Source: Bacillus sp. 7884-1
GTDB taxonomy: Bacteria; Bacillota; Bacilli; Bacillales; Cytobacillaceae
Direction of reading: 5' to 3'
Assembly (NCBI RefSeq): GCF_002272245.1
Contig: NZ_NPDD01000056.1
Location: forward strand, 26,252 to 90,251
DNA: 64,000 nucleotides
The translations under genes were made by a program, and so were the position numbers. Shown here piece after piece: positions 27,451-36,844 of this stretch; positions within the stretch are counted from its first letter, which is position 1, and every line of letters starts with the position of its first letter. The notes beneath the pieces were generated by a model. It was not told where the DNA came from. It ran no database searches and worked only from the letters and a program-made list of their open reading frames with translations.

Positions 27451-27667
27451 TTTTTTATTTTTCCCCTTATGTTTACACGTTTTACTACCCGAAAGTTTAG
27501 AAAACGCTTACCTTCAAGCAATTATTTAAAGAATTTTTCGTGTATTTGTTATATAATATATATTAATTCATTCTGAATAATCTCTTTAATCCCATTCCAT
27601 ATTATTCAGCAAGCAAGAAATGAATATATACAGTTAATATACAAATTAATTCTTAGGGGGCTTAATT

Positions 27668-28144
27668 ATGGTAATGAAGGTTGAAAAATTAAAGGTAAAT
27701 TTTAAAACACTAGAGGAATTTAAAAAATTTAAAGAATATGGAATCCAGGAGCTTTCTATGCTCGAGGATTTAGAAGCAAATATGGTTGATAATGATAGCG
27801 ACTCCCCTTTTTACGGGATATATTTCGGAGACAAACTAGTAGCCCGTATGAGTCTATATCAAATAGACTCAAAGTTTGATCGATACTTCTATCCTCCACA
27901 AAATTATTTAGAATTATGGAAGCTTGAGGTCTTACCAGAATATCAGGGCAAGGGGTATGGGAAAACACTAGTAGAGTTTGCTAAAGGCTTGGGCCTCCCA
28001 ATTAAAACGAACCCAAGAGTACAATCAAGAAACTTTTGGGAGCATATGAACTTTACAAATGTTGAATACGACATGGAACGCGACCGTGGTGAAAATCCAC
28101 TTGTCTGGTATCCAGAAGGTGTAGAAGCACAACATCATGAATAA
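27668..28144 (+). CDS. ylbP: YlbP, GNAT-family N-acetyltransferase
   Basis: 158-aa GNAT protein. The acetyl-CoA-binding signature is clear: LWKLEVLPEYQGKGYGKTLVEFA, with the Q/R-x-x-G-x-G/A loop QGKGYG. The start ATG follows GGGGG by 7 nt. Its substrate is unknown. It is divergent from panE and convergent with gerR; a dispersed repeat and a shared terminator separate it from gerR. This position is conserved in B. subtilis. Confidence 0.88.
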   Translation: MVMKVEKLKVNFKTLEEFKKFKEYGIQELSMLEDLEANMVDNDSDSPFYGIYFGDKLVARMSLYQIDSKFDRYFYPPQNYLELWKLEVLPEYQGKGYGKTLVEFAKGLGLPIKTNPRVQSRNFWEHMNFTNVEYDMERDRGENPLVWYPEGVEAQHHE

Positions 28145-28147
28145 GTA

Positions 28148-28262
28148 AGCGAAAGCGCCTTGCCCAGAGGCGACAGGCATAAGACGAGCCGGCGAGAAGG
28201 TTGGTCTTTACCTTCTTGGCGGATTGGCTTATGACCCCGAGCCTCTAGGCGCAGCAGCTAGA
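28148..28262. repeat. Dispersed imperfect-palindrome element, copy B
   Basis: A non-coding block between ylbP and gerR. It carries cgacaggcataagacgagcc (28171-28190) and ggattggcttatgacc (28221-28236), both present reverse-complemented in copy A at 13376-13555. It starts gcgaaagcgcc and can fold on itself through the cataag/cttatg segments. Copy B is shorter than copy A. Confidence 0.7.
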
Positions 28263-28272
28263 CAGATAAAGT

Positions 28273-28298
28273 AAAAAGCGGACATATTGTCCGCTTTT
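28273..28298. terminator. Bidirectional terminator between ylbP and gerR
   Basis: A perfect 10-bp stem AAAAGCGGAC / GTCCGCTTTT with loop ATATT. T-rich sequence follows on both strands, so it can end both convergent genes. Confidence 0.85.
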
Positions 28299-28299
28299 G

Positions 28300-28923
28300 C
28301 TATTTTTCAACTCTTTCAAGGTTTCCGTTTTTATCCATTTGGAATTTTACTTTTTGTTGTCTATCTTCTTCTTGCAAGACAACCATTTTTCTTGCTCTTT
28401 CCATAATTTCAATTAAAGAGCGGTAGTCCTCCTCGATTGCTTTTAGGTTTTTTGATAATCTTTCATTTTCCGCTGCAAGCGAATAAGATTTTTTTTCAAG
28501 ATCTTTTATTTTTTGAATAGACTTCTCTTTCGCCTCCTCGATGATTGACGCAGCAGAAGCTTTCTTATGAAGGTCTTCTAAGAAGTGCAGCACGGATTGG
28601 AATGTAACTCCTTCACTTCTAGCTGAAATATGTGATGTTGTCTCTTCATTGGTAAACTCTTTTTGATAATCTTTTTCTGCAGGCACGACCTGTTTTTTTA
28701 ATTCTTTCCGCTGTTTTTTTGCCAGTTCAATTCCTGATTTATATTGCTTCCTTACAAACGAGTTCCAGCGGAATCCGCAGGCAGCGGATGTCCGAGACAG
28801 CTGTTTTCCAACTTCTTCAAATGCTTGGAGCTGTGTCCCGCCTTCTCGAATATGTCTTAACACAACTTCAGCAAGCAATAAATCTTCATCTTGGGACCAT
28901 GCATCTTGGCGAGTAGGTGACAT
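28300..28923 (-). CDS. gerR: GerR/RsfA-family sporulation transcription factor
   Basis: 207-aa regulator. Residues ~6-60 form a Myb/SANT-like helix-turn-helix (AWSQDEDLLLAEVVLRHIRE, then SRTSAACGFRWNSFVRKQY). A linker and a long coiled coil follow (about 125-190). This fits the RsfA family, and the position matches ylbO, renamed gerR in B. subtilis, a mother-cell regulator that shapes sigma-E-dependent expression. The ATG at 28923 is behind GGAGGGATTTACTG. The assignment to gerR rather than rsfA rests on synteny. Confidence 0.85.
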   Translation of the reverse strand: MSPTRQDAWSQDEDLLLAEVVLRHIREGGTQLQAFEEVGKQLSRTSAACGFRWNSFVRKQYKSGIELAKKQRKELKKQVVPAEKDYQKEFTNEETTSHISARSEGVTFQSVLHFLEDLHKKASAASIIEEAKEKSIQKIKDLEKKSYSLAAENERLSKNLKAIEEDYRSLIEIMERARKMVVLQEEDRQQKVKFQMDKNGNLERVEK

Positions 28924-29004
28924 CAGTAAATCCCTCCTAGTGTTTTTATTGATACATATGCATCTACTAGAAAAGATAGACTGATAAACAGATTGTCTTT
29001 ATTC

Positions 29005-29769
29005 TTATTTCTGTGTTTTTTTACTAATAAAGTTTTGGACATATCTATGATGGTTCTCGCTTTCCCATAAAACACTACAATTACTGACCTCTTCTTCTAT
29101 TCTTTCTCGAAGCTTACTTTCCTTCCATTTTCGAATCCACATCATTTTATACGATTCTAAAACACTTAATTCAACAGCTAACAGTTTCTCCAAATAAGCT
29201 TCGCAGGATGATATTGGGTCACTTGAATAAATCAGGTCTATAAAACCGACTTCTTTTAAATATTCAGCAGTTTGAATATCTGCTTCCATTAAAAGCTTCA
29301 TACTGCCTGCAGCTGGTAGTTTTTCTGCTAAAATCGTGCCCCCGCCCCAACCAGTGGTAATAGCTTGTTTACCTTGAACAAATCCAGCTTTTACCCCTTT
29401 TCTTGCTAAACGGAAATCACATGCAGCAGCCAACTCACATCCTCCACCGATGGCCGTACCATTTATAAGAGCAATTGTTGGTTTCGTCATTGTCAATATC
29501 GAAATAAGAATATTGGACATTTTTGAAAGCATTACATAGGCCTCTTCTTTTGTTTTAAGCTGATGGAATACAGATAAGTCACCGCCTGAACAAAAAGCTC
29601 GGTCACCTTCCCCTGTAATGACAAGCGCTTTAATCGATGGGTCTTCAGCTAATGAAATTGCTTCTGTTAATCCATGCATGACATCATAATTAATCGCATT
29701 TCTTTTATCACTTCTTGTGATTGTAAATATTAAATAACCACTATCTCTTTTCTCAATGAAATAGGACAA
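29005..29769 (-). CDS. Enoyl-CoA hydratase/isomerase family protein
   Basis: 254-aa crotonase-fold protein. RSDKRNAIN is the CoA-pocket opening, GDRAFCSGGDLSVF the first oxyanion-hole loop, and INGTAIGGGCELAAACDFRL the second. The typical hydratase glutamates are not obvious: in the later loop the usual E-x-x-G-x-x-P appears as QGKQAITTGWGGG, so hydratase activity is doubtful and it may be an isomerase- or decarboxylase-type member. A TTG start follows AAAGGTGG. It is inserted between gerR and rpmF relative to B. subtilis. Confidence 0.8.
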   Translation of the reverse strand: MSYFIEKRDSGYLIFTITRSDKRNAINYDVMHGLTEAISLAEDPSIKALVITGEGDRAFCSGGDLSVFHQLKTKEEAYVMLSKMSNILISILTMTKPTIALINGTAIGGGCELAAACDFRLARKGVKAGFVQGKQAITTGWGGGTILAEKLPAAGSMKLLMEADIQTAEYLKEVGFIDLIYSSDPISSCEAYLEKLLAVELSVLESYKMMWIRKWKESKLRERIEEEVSNCSVLWESENHHRYVQNFISKKTQK

Positions 29770-29824
29770 GCAGCTTCCACCTTTCTCTCCTGTTTGTATG
29801 TATAAAAATTCTCAGGTAACGACA

Positions 29825-29856
29825 AAAGCACAAGGGCATTTTGCGCCTTGTGCTTT
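29825..29856 (-). terminator. Probable terminator after rpmF
   Basis: An 11-bp stem AAAGCACAAGG / CCTTGTGCTTT with a 10-nt loop, followed on the minus strand by only TTTTG. The stem is strong but the T-tract is short. Confidence 0.6.
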
Positions 29857-29869
29857 ATCCTAATGGAAA

Positions 29870-30043
29870 TTAGTCGTTAACAACGTCTTTTCCCTTGTAT
29901 GTTCCGCAAGCTTTACATACGCGGTGTGAAAGTTTCATTTCACCACAGTTTGGGCAGCTTACCATACCAGGTACGTTTAATTTAAAATGTGTACGACGTT
30001 TTCTTTTTACAGTTTTAGAAGTCCTTCTAAAAGGTACAGCCAT
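29870..30043 (-). CDS. rpmF: 50S ribosomal protein bL32, zinc-binding form
   Basis: 57-aa ribosomal protein beginning [20 protein letters not shown]. Cysteine pairs CPNC and CKAC ([18 protein letters not shown]) make the zinc ribbon, so this is the C+ paralogue rather than the zinc-independent form. The start at 30043 follows AAGGAGGTGG. It is preceded by ylbN, the usual partner (DUF177) in bacteria. Confidence 0.97.
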   Translation of the reverse strand: MAVPFRRTSKTVKRKRRTHFKLNVPGMVSCPNCGEMKLSHRVCKACGTYKGKDVVND

Positions 30044-30124
30044 TCTTCCCACCTCCTTAAAGAGTATTAAGAAAGTAATGAAGGCCAGGAATGCTGGTTC
30101 TTCACTTTGCTTCTTGTTTTGCGA

Positions 30125-30652
30125 TTATGATTCGGAAGAAGAATTGTTTTTGTCAAAAAACTTTGCAAGACCTGCTAGTCTTGGATCAATCTTCTTGGAT
30201 TGATCTTGATCATGAACAACTTCCCAGTCCTTACCGGATTGTGGTGCAGCATCTTCATGATTAACATCCTCACAGAACACCTGCATTGGAACTTCTAGTA
30301 AAAGGATTTCTCTAATGACTGGCATTAGATCAATTACTTCCCCTTTTACTTGATATACTTCCTCTTCAGTTTCATATTCTGAACCTTGTAAGAGGAAAGT
30401 TTCAGTTGTGTCGACATTAATCGGAAGTTTTACATCCACTAAAGTACGAGAACAAGGCAAGATTAAATAACCTTCTATTTTCAAATGAAATGTTACTTTT
30501 GTTGAATCAATGTCACCCCGACCTGTAATATGCATCGGAGAAACTTCACGAATCGATGGATCCGTTTCAATAATTTCATCAACTCTAATCGTATCATCAA
30601 TCAGAAAATCCTTGTTTCGATATTTTTGTAATTGGCTTAATGTCCATTTCAA
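30125..30652 (-). CDS. ylbN: YlbN, YceD/DUF177-family protein
   Basis: 175-aa DUF177 protein, almost always encoded just upstream of rpmF. YceD-family members are associated with large-subunit rRNA processing or 23S rRNA accumulation. The TTG at 30652 gives LKWTLSQLQKYRNKDF, matching the family start, with GGGGTG 7 nt upstream; a GTG at 30661 lacks a site. The C-terminus IDPRLAGLAKFFD is the conserved family ending. Confidence 0.9.
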   Translation of the reverse strand: MKWTLSQLQKYRNKDFLIDDTIRVDEIIETDPSIREVSPMHITGRGDIDSTKVTFHLKIEGYLILPCSRTLVDVKLPINVDTTETFLLQGSEYETEEEVYQVKGEVIDLMPVIREILLLEVPMQVFCEDVNHEDAAPQSGKDWEVVHDQDQSKKIDPRLAGLAKFFDKNNSSSES

Positions 30653-30849
30653 TTGAATCACCCCAAGGCAACAAAGGTAATTATAGCCTTCGATTAAATT
30701 TTTGTCAATGTTTTTTCTTTACACCTAAAACGTAATATTTCATTTTACTTTTTTCCAAAACACTTTCTTCATACTAGCTTACCCAGTTCGATCATATTAC
30801 AATCCCTGCTTACCATTATTATGAACTAATATCTTATTATGGTAATTTT

Positions 30850-30858
30850 TGCTATAAT
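30850..30858 (+). promoter_or_regulatory. Extended -10 promoter of tmcAL
   Basis: TGCTATAAT fits the sigma-A extended -10 (TGnTATAAT) about 50 nt upstream of the tmcAL start. No good -35 is seen at 17 nt, which an extended -10 can tolerate. Confidence 0.5.
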
Positions 30859-30911
30859 ACGATTACTGTAAAAAATACCATGATATTCTAATAATAAGGA
30901 GATATCTAATC

Positions 30912-32123
30912 ATGAAAGCTGTTGGTGTAATTGTTGAATATAACCCTTTTCATAATGGACATGCCTATCATCTACAAGCAGCAAAGGAAACAGCTCATGC
31001 TGATCTTGCTGTAGCTGTTATGAGTGGGAATTTTCTTCAACGCGGTGAACCTGCTCTTGTTTCTAAATGGTATCGAACAAAAATGGCACTTCTTAGCGGT
31101 GTTGATATCGTCCTAGAACTTCCTTATCAATTTGCAACTCAAAAGGCCGAAACCTTTGCAAATGGTGCAGTCTCGGTTCTAGATGCCATTGGGTGTCATT
31201 CACTTTGCTTCGGCAGTGAAAGCGGTGATATCTCTACCTTCCAACAAACAGTCGATTATATGGATTTGCATAAAGATTGTTTAGATGAAAAAATAAAAAT
31301 GAATATCAAAACAGGTGTAAGTTTCCCTAAAGCATTATCGTTGTCTTTTCAGTCAATGTCAAGTACTGAAACCCTATTAAGTTTAGATAAACCAAATAAT
31401 ATCCTTGGTTTTCATTATGTAAAAGCTCTAAAAAGGCAAAAAAGTTCAATCGTTCCACTTACGATAAAGAGAAAAAATGCCAATTACCATGATGAACACT
31501 TTGCCACTGAAACCATTGCTAGTGCGACAAGCATACGAAAAGCACTCTTTACTTCTAAAGATAATAATACCATTGAACAATATGTACCAGATACAACAAG
31601 CGCACTGCTCAAAGAGTATCTGAATGAATATGGGAGTTTTCATGAATGGGAAAATTATTGGAGTTTTTTACGTTTTCGCCTGCTCCATAGCAGTCCAGAA
31701 GAGCTGAGAGAAATTTACGAGGTTGAAGAAGGAATAGAAAACAGATTAATAGCAGCAGCATTAGAGTCCTCTACCTTTAAAGAATTTATGGAAAAAGTAA
31801 AAACAAAGCGCTATACCTGGACTAGACTTCAAAGGATATGTGTCCATATCTTAACCAATACCAAAAAAGCAGAAATGAGCGGTACTCTAGAAAAAGCTTC
31901 TTATTTAAGACTATTAGGGATGACAAAAAGAGGAAAAGAATACTTAAATAAAAACAAATCACAATTTAAACTTCCGCTTATTTCCAAATTATCAGCATAT
32001 AAAGAAAACGATATTTCACTTGATATTAAAGCATCACGAGTTTATTCTTTTGGGTTAGCACAACAATATGGGAACATCCTTTTACAACAAGAATTTAAAC
32101 AACCACCTATATTTGTACAATAA
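30912..32123 (+). CDS. tmcAL: tRNA(Met) cytidine acetate ligase TmcAL
   Basis: 403-aa nucleotidyltransferase-fold enzyme (YlbM in B. subtilis). The N-terminal GVIVEYNPFHNGHAYHLQAA holds the HxGH-type motif (HNGH). VMSGNFLQRGEPALVSKW and SATSIRKAL are also conserved. TmcAL activates acetate with ATP and forms N4-acetylcytidine at the wobble base of elongator tRNA-Met. It is divergent from ylbN. Its TAA stop is inside the left arm of the terminator shared with ylbL. Confidence 0.93.
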   Translation: MKAVGVIVEYNPFHNGHAYHLQAAKETAHADLAVAVMSGNFLQRGEPALVSKWYRTKMALLSGVDIVLELPYQFATQKAETFANGAVSVLDAIGCHSLCFGSESGDISTFQQTVDYMDLHKDCLDEKIKMNIKTGVSFPKALSLSFQSMSSTETLLSLDKPNNILGFHYVKALKRQKSSIVPLTIKRKNANYHDEHFATETIASATSIRKALFTSKDNNTIEQYVPDTTSALLKEYLNEYGSFHEWENYWSFLRFRLLHSSPEELREIYEVEEGIENRLIAAALESSTFKEFMEKVKTKRYTWTRLQRICVHILTNTKKAEMSGTLEKASYLRLLGMTKRGKEYLNKNKSQFKLPLISKLSAYKENDISLDIKASRVYSFGLAQQYGNILLQQEFKQPPIFVQ

Positions 32124-32155
32124 GAAAGATGATGCCATGAGGCACCATCTTTCTT
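32122..32155. terminator. Bidirectional terminator between tmcAL and ylbL
   Basis: AAGAAAGATG-(A)-TGCC / GGCA-(C)-CATCTTTCTT with a 4-nt loop. Both convergent stop codons lie within the stem. Confidence 0.85.
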
Positions 32156-33173
32156 ATTTCATAGGTAATTTCTGCAAGTAATTAATCGCATCATCAATTA
32201 GGTCTACCGGGACAATTTTCATTTTTGAATCAATTTCATTTGCTGTCTTAACCGCCAAGTTGTAATTGGAATCACTGATTCCCTTTTCATTAGGAGCAAA
32301 AAATATTTCTGCTCCTGCTTTGTCAGCAGCAACAATTTTTTGGTCAATCCCCCCAATAGGTCCAACGGCTCCTTTGGAATCAATGGTCCCTGTTCCTGCA
32401 ATTTTGTAGCCTTTCGTAAAGTCCGCTTCCATTAACTGATCATAGATTTCTAATGCAAACATCAATCCTGCCGAAGGTCCGCCAATCTCGTCGGTCTTAA
32501 CGGATACTTTTGGATTCACAATAATTTCCTTATCATCAACCAAAGAAATTCCAATACCAACCTTCTTTGGATCCTCTTTGAAAGCTTGAAGCGTTACTTT
32601 TACCTTTTTGGTTTTATTATTCCTTTTAATCGTTAATTCTACTTGATTGCCAGCCTTTTTACTGCCAACATAATCGATAAAACTTTCAGAGGATTTAAAT
32701 TTCCCACTATCAACCTCAATGATACGATCGCCAGGAAGTAATTTTCCTTCTGCAGGCATATCAGGTACTACCTGAACAACGTAGACACCCTTATACTCGT
32801 ATTCGACTGGATAACCGGCCTTTTTATATGCTACTTCAATTGCATTCAGCTTCGAACCTGCCATCATATGAAGCTGTCTGGCGTTGTATTCATCTTGCGT
32901 TTCCTTTTCATGTAAAATGGCATCTATCGGGTAGAGTTCAACATAATCAAATAGCATAGCTTCCGCATACGAATAGATATTGGCTTTTCCCATTCTTACA
33001 GTTGTAAGCATAAAGCTACCTTTACCTTCTTTACGATCCTCTACTTGAATGATGGGGGCTAGTTCTTTTGCTATACCTGGTTTTGATACATAATAAGGCA
33101 AAGAATAAAATATGCCCGCAAACATCAGCAATGCTATAACAATGGAAGAACCTACAAATATTTTTCTTCTCAT
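32154..33173 (-). CDS. ylbL: YlbL/DdcP, membrane PDZ-Lon-type serine protease
   Basis: 339-aa protease with an N-terminal membrane anchor (~5-25), a PDZ domain (about 125-215, AEGKLLPGDRIIEVDSGKF) and a C-terminal Lon-type domain. The catalytic dyad is seen as the serine in GGPSAGLMFALEI and the lysine in GGIDQKIVAADKAGAEIFF. In B. subtilis this protein (DdcP) helps recovery from the DNA-damage checkpoint by degrading the division inhibitor YneA. It lies 6 nt behind ylbK. Confidence 0.93.
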   Translation of the reverse strand: MRRKIFVGSSIVIALLMFAGIFYSLPYYVSKPGIAKELAPIIQVEDRKEGKGSFMLTTVRMGKANIYSYAEAMLFDYVELYPIDAILHEKETQDEYNARQLHMMAGSKLNAIEVAYKKAGYPVEYEYKGVYVVQVVPDMPAEGKLLPGDRIIEVDSGKFKSSESFIDYVGSKKAGNQVELTIKRNNKTKKVKVTLQAFKEDPKKVGIGISLVDDKEIIVNPKVSVKTDEIGGPSAGLMFALEIYDQLMEADFTKGYKIAGTGTIDSKGAVGPIGGIDQKIVAADKAGAEIFFAPNEKGISDSNYNLAVKTANEIDSKMKIVPVDLIDDAINYLQKLPMK

Positions 33174-33179
33174 AGCATT

Positions 33180-33959
33180 TTACCCCTTCCATCCCTCTAT
33201 CACATTTTTTATTTGTTCTATTTGTTTTTTTGCTTCTTCTTCTCCAAGAGTAATGATTTCGTCAATATTTGTAAATGCACGGGAGCTATATTCTTCAACT
33301 GGCGGACGAATCATGATATCAGAAGCAATCTCACGATTAATAAGAATTTCTGTTTGCATAATATCAATACTCTGCATAATAACATCATAAATAGAGGTGA
33401 TTTCTGCATTACGCTTGACCCTCGATACGTCAACCGCAATCACAATATTAGCACCCATTTCTTTCGCAACGGATACCGGAACCCTGTCAGACACTCCACC
33501 ATCCACTAGGATTCTTCCATTGTATTTTTCAGGGACAAAAATTCCAGGGATAGATATACTTGCTCTGACAGCCTCCGCCACGGGACCTTGCTTAAACACT
33601 ACTTTTTCACCAGTAAGTAAATCGGTTGCTACGATTCCTATTGGAATGGATAAATCCTCAATATTTTTACCGTGTGTAAAAACCCTAATGAAATCCTTCA
33701 CCCTTTTTCCTGCAATAAAGCCCATTTTCGGAACAGTAAAGTCTAAAAAATATTTTCGTTTAAATGCTGTTGATAATTTATATAAACGTTCAATTTCAAG
33801 ACCTGCCCCATAAAAGCTGCCTACTAGTGCTCCCATACTGCTGCCGGCAATTATATGAATAGGAATTCCAGCTTCCTTCAAAACTTTAATGACCCCTAAA
33901 TGGGCAAATCCCCGTGCTCCGCCGGAACCAAGTGCTAATCCTATCTTAGGACGCTCCAT
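33180..33959 (-). CDS. ylbK: YlbK, patatin-like (RssA-type) phospholipase family protein
   Basis: 259-aa patatin-like protein. The oxyanion loop is GLALGSGGARGFAHLGV, the nucleophile elbow GSSMG (GxSxG) and the catalytic aspartate lies in ILVDGGVSDRVPV (DGG), so the Ser-Asp dyad is intact. The substrate is unknown. It is the upstream member of a ylbK-ylbL pair and is divergent from ylbJ. Confidence 0.9.
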   Translation of the reverse strand: MERPKIGLALGSGGARGFAHLGVIKVLKEAGIPIHIIAGSSMGALVGSFYGAGLEIERLYKLSTAFKRKYFLDFTVPKMGFIAGKRVKDFIRVFTHGKNIEDLSIPIGIVATDLLTGEKVVFKQGPVAEAVRASISIPGIFVPEKYNGRILVDGGVSDRVPVSVAKEMGANIVIAVDVSRVKRNAEITSIYDVIMQSIDIMQTEILINREIASDIMIRPPVEEYSSRAFTNIDEIITLGEEEAKKQIEQIKNVIEGWKG

Positions 33960-34171
33960 AGCCTTCCCTCCTTTTCATAAGCTTTATAAGCATATGACAA
34001 AACAAAATATGTTAGGAGAAATCTCGTTCAATCTTATGGTCTAAATTAGCGTTCTATGAGTATATTTGTGTTATATAGGACAAGGCCTGAGTGATAAACA
34101 AAATAATAATCCTTATTTTAACATTATTTATTTATACAGTATAACAAAACCCTCGGAAGGAGGCTCTTTCT

Positions 34172-35398
34172 TTGTTTCAATCAAAAATTAAAACAATATT
34201 TTTATCTATTTCCGCAATCATTTTAGCTGGTTCCATGATTGCATATCCTAAGGAGTCCTTTGAAGCCTCCATCCGTGGACTCACTATGTGGTGGGAAATT
34301 GTTTTTCCTTCATTGTTACCGTTTTTTATCGTATCTGAAATGTTAATTGGTTTTGGGGTAGTCAAGTTTATAGGTGTCTTATTAGAGCCGCTCATGAGAC
34401 CTTTATTTAGAGTTCCTGGTGTAGGCGGGTTTGTTTGGGCAATGGGAATGGCTTCTGGATTTCCAGCAGGTGCTAAGTTGACTACAAGACTGCGCCAGGA
34501 AGGTCAGTTAACCCAAATTGAAGCAGAAAGGCTTGTTTCCTTCACAAACTCCTCAAATCCATTATTTATCTTCGGTGCGGTTGCAGTTGGTTTTTTCCAT
34601 AACCCAAATTTAGGAGTCATTTTAGCAATGGCCCATTATTTAGGAAATATTTGTGTGGGTCTAATGATGAGGTTTTATGGCAGGGAAACACCCGAAAAAA
34701 CGAAGGACAAGCAAGGAAAATTTATACTAAGATCTGCTTTCTCAGCACTCCACCAAACTAGAATAAATGACAACCGTCCCATTGGCAAACTTCTAGGCGA
34801 TGCCGTAAGTTCTTCCATTCAAACTTTGCTAATGGTTGGTGGATTCATTATTTTATTTTCAGTGATCAACAAGCTTCTCTTTCATTTACATATTACTGCT
34901 GCGCTCGCAAAATTATTTGATCTTGCTCTATCATCATTATCATTTCCTGATATGCTTAGCATTCCATTCATTTCAGGATTATTTGAAATTACAATGGGTA
35001 GTGATTTAACAAGCCGGGTCGGGGACGCTACTTTACTCCAGCAAGCGATTATTACAAGCTTTATCCTAGCTTTTAGCGGTTTTAGTGTTCAAGCACAGGT
35101 AGCCAGTATTTTAGCTCAGTCTGATATTCGCTTTAAACCTTTCTTTTTTGCGAGAATTGCACAAGGGATATTCGCGAGTATATTTGCTTTTATTTTGTGG
35201 AAACCAATCTATGTTCGGTTTTATCAAACAGAACAGCCATCTAATGCAATCCCGGTTAGTTTTTTTGAAGAAGGTACATGGCTGCATACTTTATACCATA
35301 AAACAATTGAACTTGGCCCAATCATTACCATTCTTTCATTATCAATATATGTTTTGCTCTTATATTTTCATTCAGTAAGAACATCAAAAAAGCCTTAG
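34172..35398 (+). CDS. ylbJ: YlbJ, sporulation integral membrane protein
   Basis: 408-aa polytopic protein of the YlbJ family, with about eight to nine hydrophobic segments and conserved motifs LTMWWEIVFPSLLPFFIVSE and ASGFPAGAKLTTRLRQEG. Homologues form a gate-like (nucleoside-recognition-type) transporter fold; in B. subtilis YlbJ is a mother-cell sporulation protein required for spore resistance. The TTG start follows AAGGAGG by 8 nt. Its stop lies in the terminator shared with coaD. Confidence 0.92.
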   Translation: MFQSKIKTIFLSISAIILAGSMIAYPKESFEASIRGLTMWWEIVFPSLLPFFIVSEMLIGFGVVKFIGVLLEPLMRPLFRVPGVGGFVWAMGMASGFPAGAKLTTRLRQEGQLTQIEAERLVSFTNSSNPLFIFGAVAVGFFHNPNLGVILAMAHYLGNICVGLMMRFYGRETPEKTKDKQGKFILRSAFSALHQTRINDNRPIGKLLGDAVSSSIQTLLMVGGFIILFSVINKLLFHLHITAALAKLFDLALSSLSFPDMLSIPFISGLFEITMGSDLTSRVGDATLLQQAIITSFILAFSGFSVQAQVASILAQSDIRFKPFFFARIAQGIFASIFAFILWKPIYVRFYQTEQPSNAIPVSFFEEGTWLHTLYHKTIELGPIITILSLSIYVLLLYFHSVRTSKKP

Positions 35399-35416
35399 GT
35401 TTCCCTGAAGGCTTTT
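35386..35416. terminator. Bidirectional terminator between ylbJ and coaD
   Basis: AAAAAGCCTT / AAGGCTTTTT, 10-bp stem, 11-nt loop; U-tracts on both strands. Confidence 0.87.
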
Positions 35417-35420
35417 TACG

Positions 35421-36477
<1,057 letters not shown>

Positions 36478-36585
36478 TAATTATCACCACAATTTTTTCT
36501 ATATTCTATTTTTAACATTATCCTATCATAATTGAATAAACTAGCCAACTTGTCGGATTATTTTACGAAAAATTATTTTACATAC

Positions 36586-36613
36586 GTATAAGCTTGATAG
36601 TTGTGGAAATAAT
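36586..36613 (+). promoter_or_regulatory. Sigma-F/sigma-G-type promoter of csfG
   Basis: -35 GTATA (36586-36590), 14-nt gap, -10 GGAAATAAT (36605-36613), a full match to GYATA ... GGNNANANT. The geometry is the same as the sigG promoter at 2506-2533. Confidence 0.78.
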
Positions 36614-36619
36614 GTAATT

Positions 36620-36770
36620 AACAACATCAATTCGAGGATGTTGTTGCCAACCGCGGAGAAGACTTACGTTTCCCCATAAGTTCTTCCTCCGGTTTCTCCT
36701 CTCCCTTTGCCTTCTATCCTTTATCGAGGATGTAGAAGGACCCTGCAGATGAATGTCTGCAGGGTTTTTT
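36620..36770 (+). ncRNA. csfG: CsfG-type forespore small RNA
   Basis: About 150 nt of structured, non-coding RNA in the ylbG-rsmD (ylbG-ylbH) interval, the location of the conserved endospore-former sRNA CsfG. Hairpin 1: AACAACATC / GATGTTGTT (36620-36645). Hairpin 2: AACCG-GGAG-AAGA-CTTA pairing with its complement across a pyrimidine-rich loop (about 36649-36697). A C/U-rich single strand follows, then hairpin 3 CCTTCTA / TAGAAGG. The terminator is CCCTGCAGA / TCTGCAGGG plus TTTTTT (36741-36770). A sigma-F/G promoter is placed 7 nt upstream of the predicted 5' end. The target is unknown to me. Confidence 0.82.
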
Positions 36771-36844
36771 CTTTTGTTTAAAGCTTTATATCCCAAAATA
36801 TGATAAAGTATGGAATAAATTCTTAAACAAAAGGAGAGTTTTCT

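Noticed and set aside
27541..27600. AT-rich segment before ylbP considered as a sigma-E promoter
   Set aside because: No -10 close to CATACAAT with an ATA-type -35 at 14-16 nt could be found.
34040..34165. Search for a sigma-E promoter before ylbJ
   Set aside because: TATACAGT at the right distance is only a partial match and has no -35 partner.
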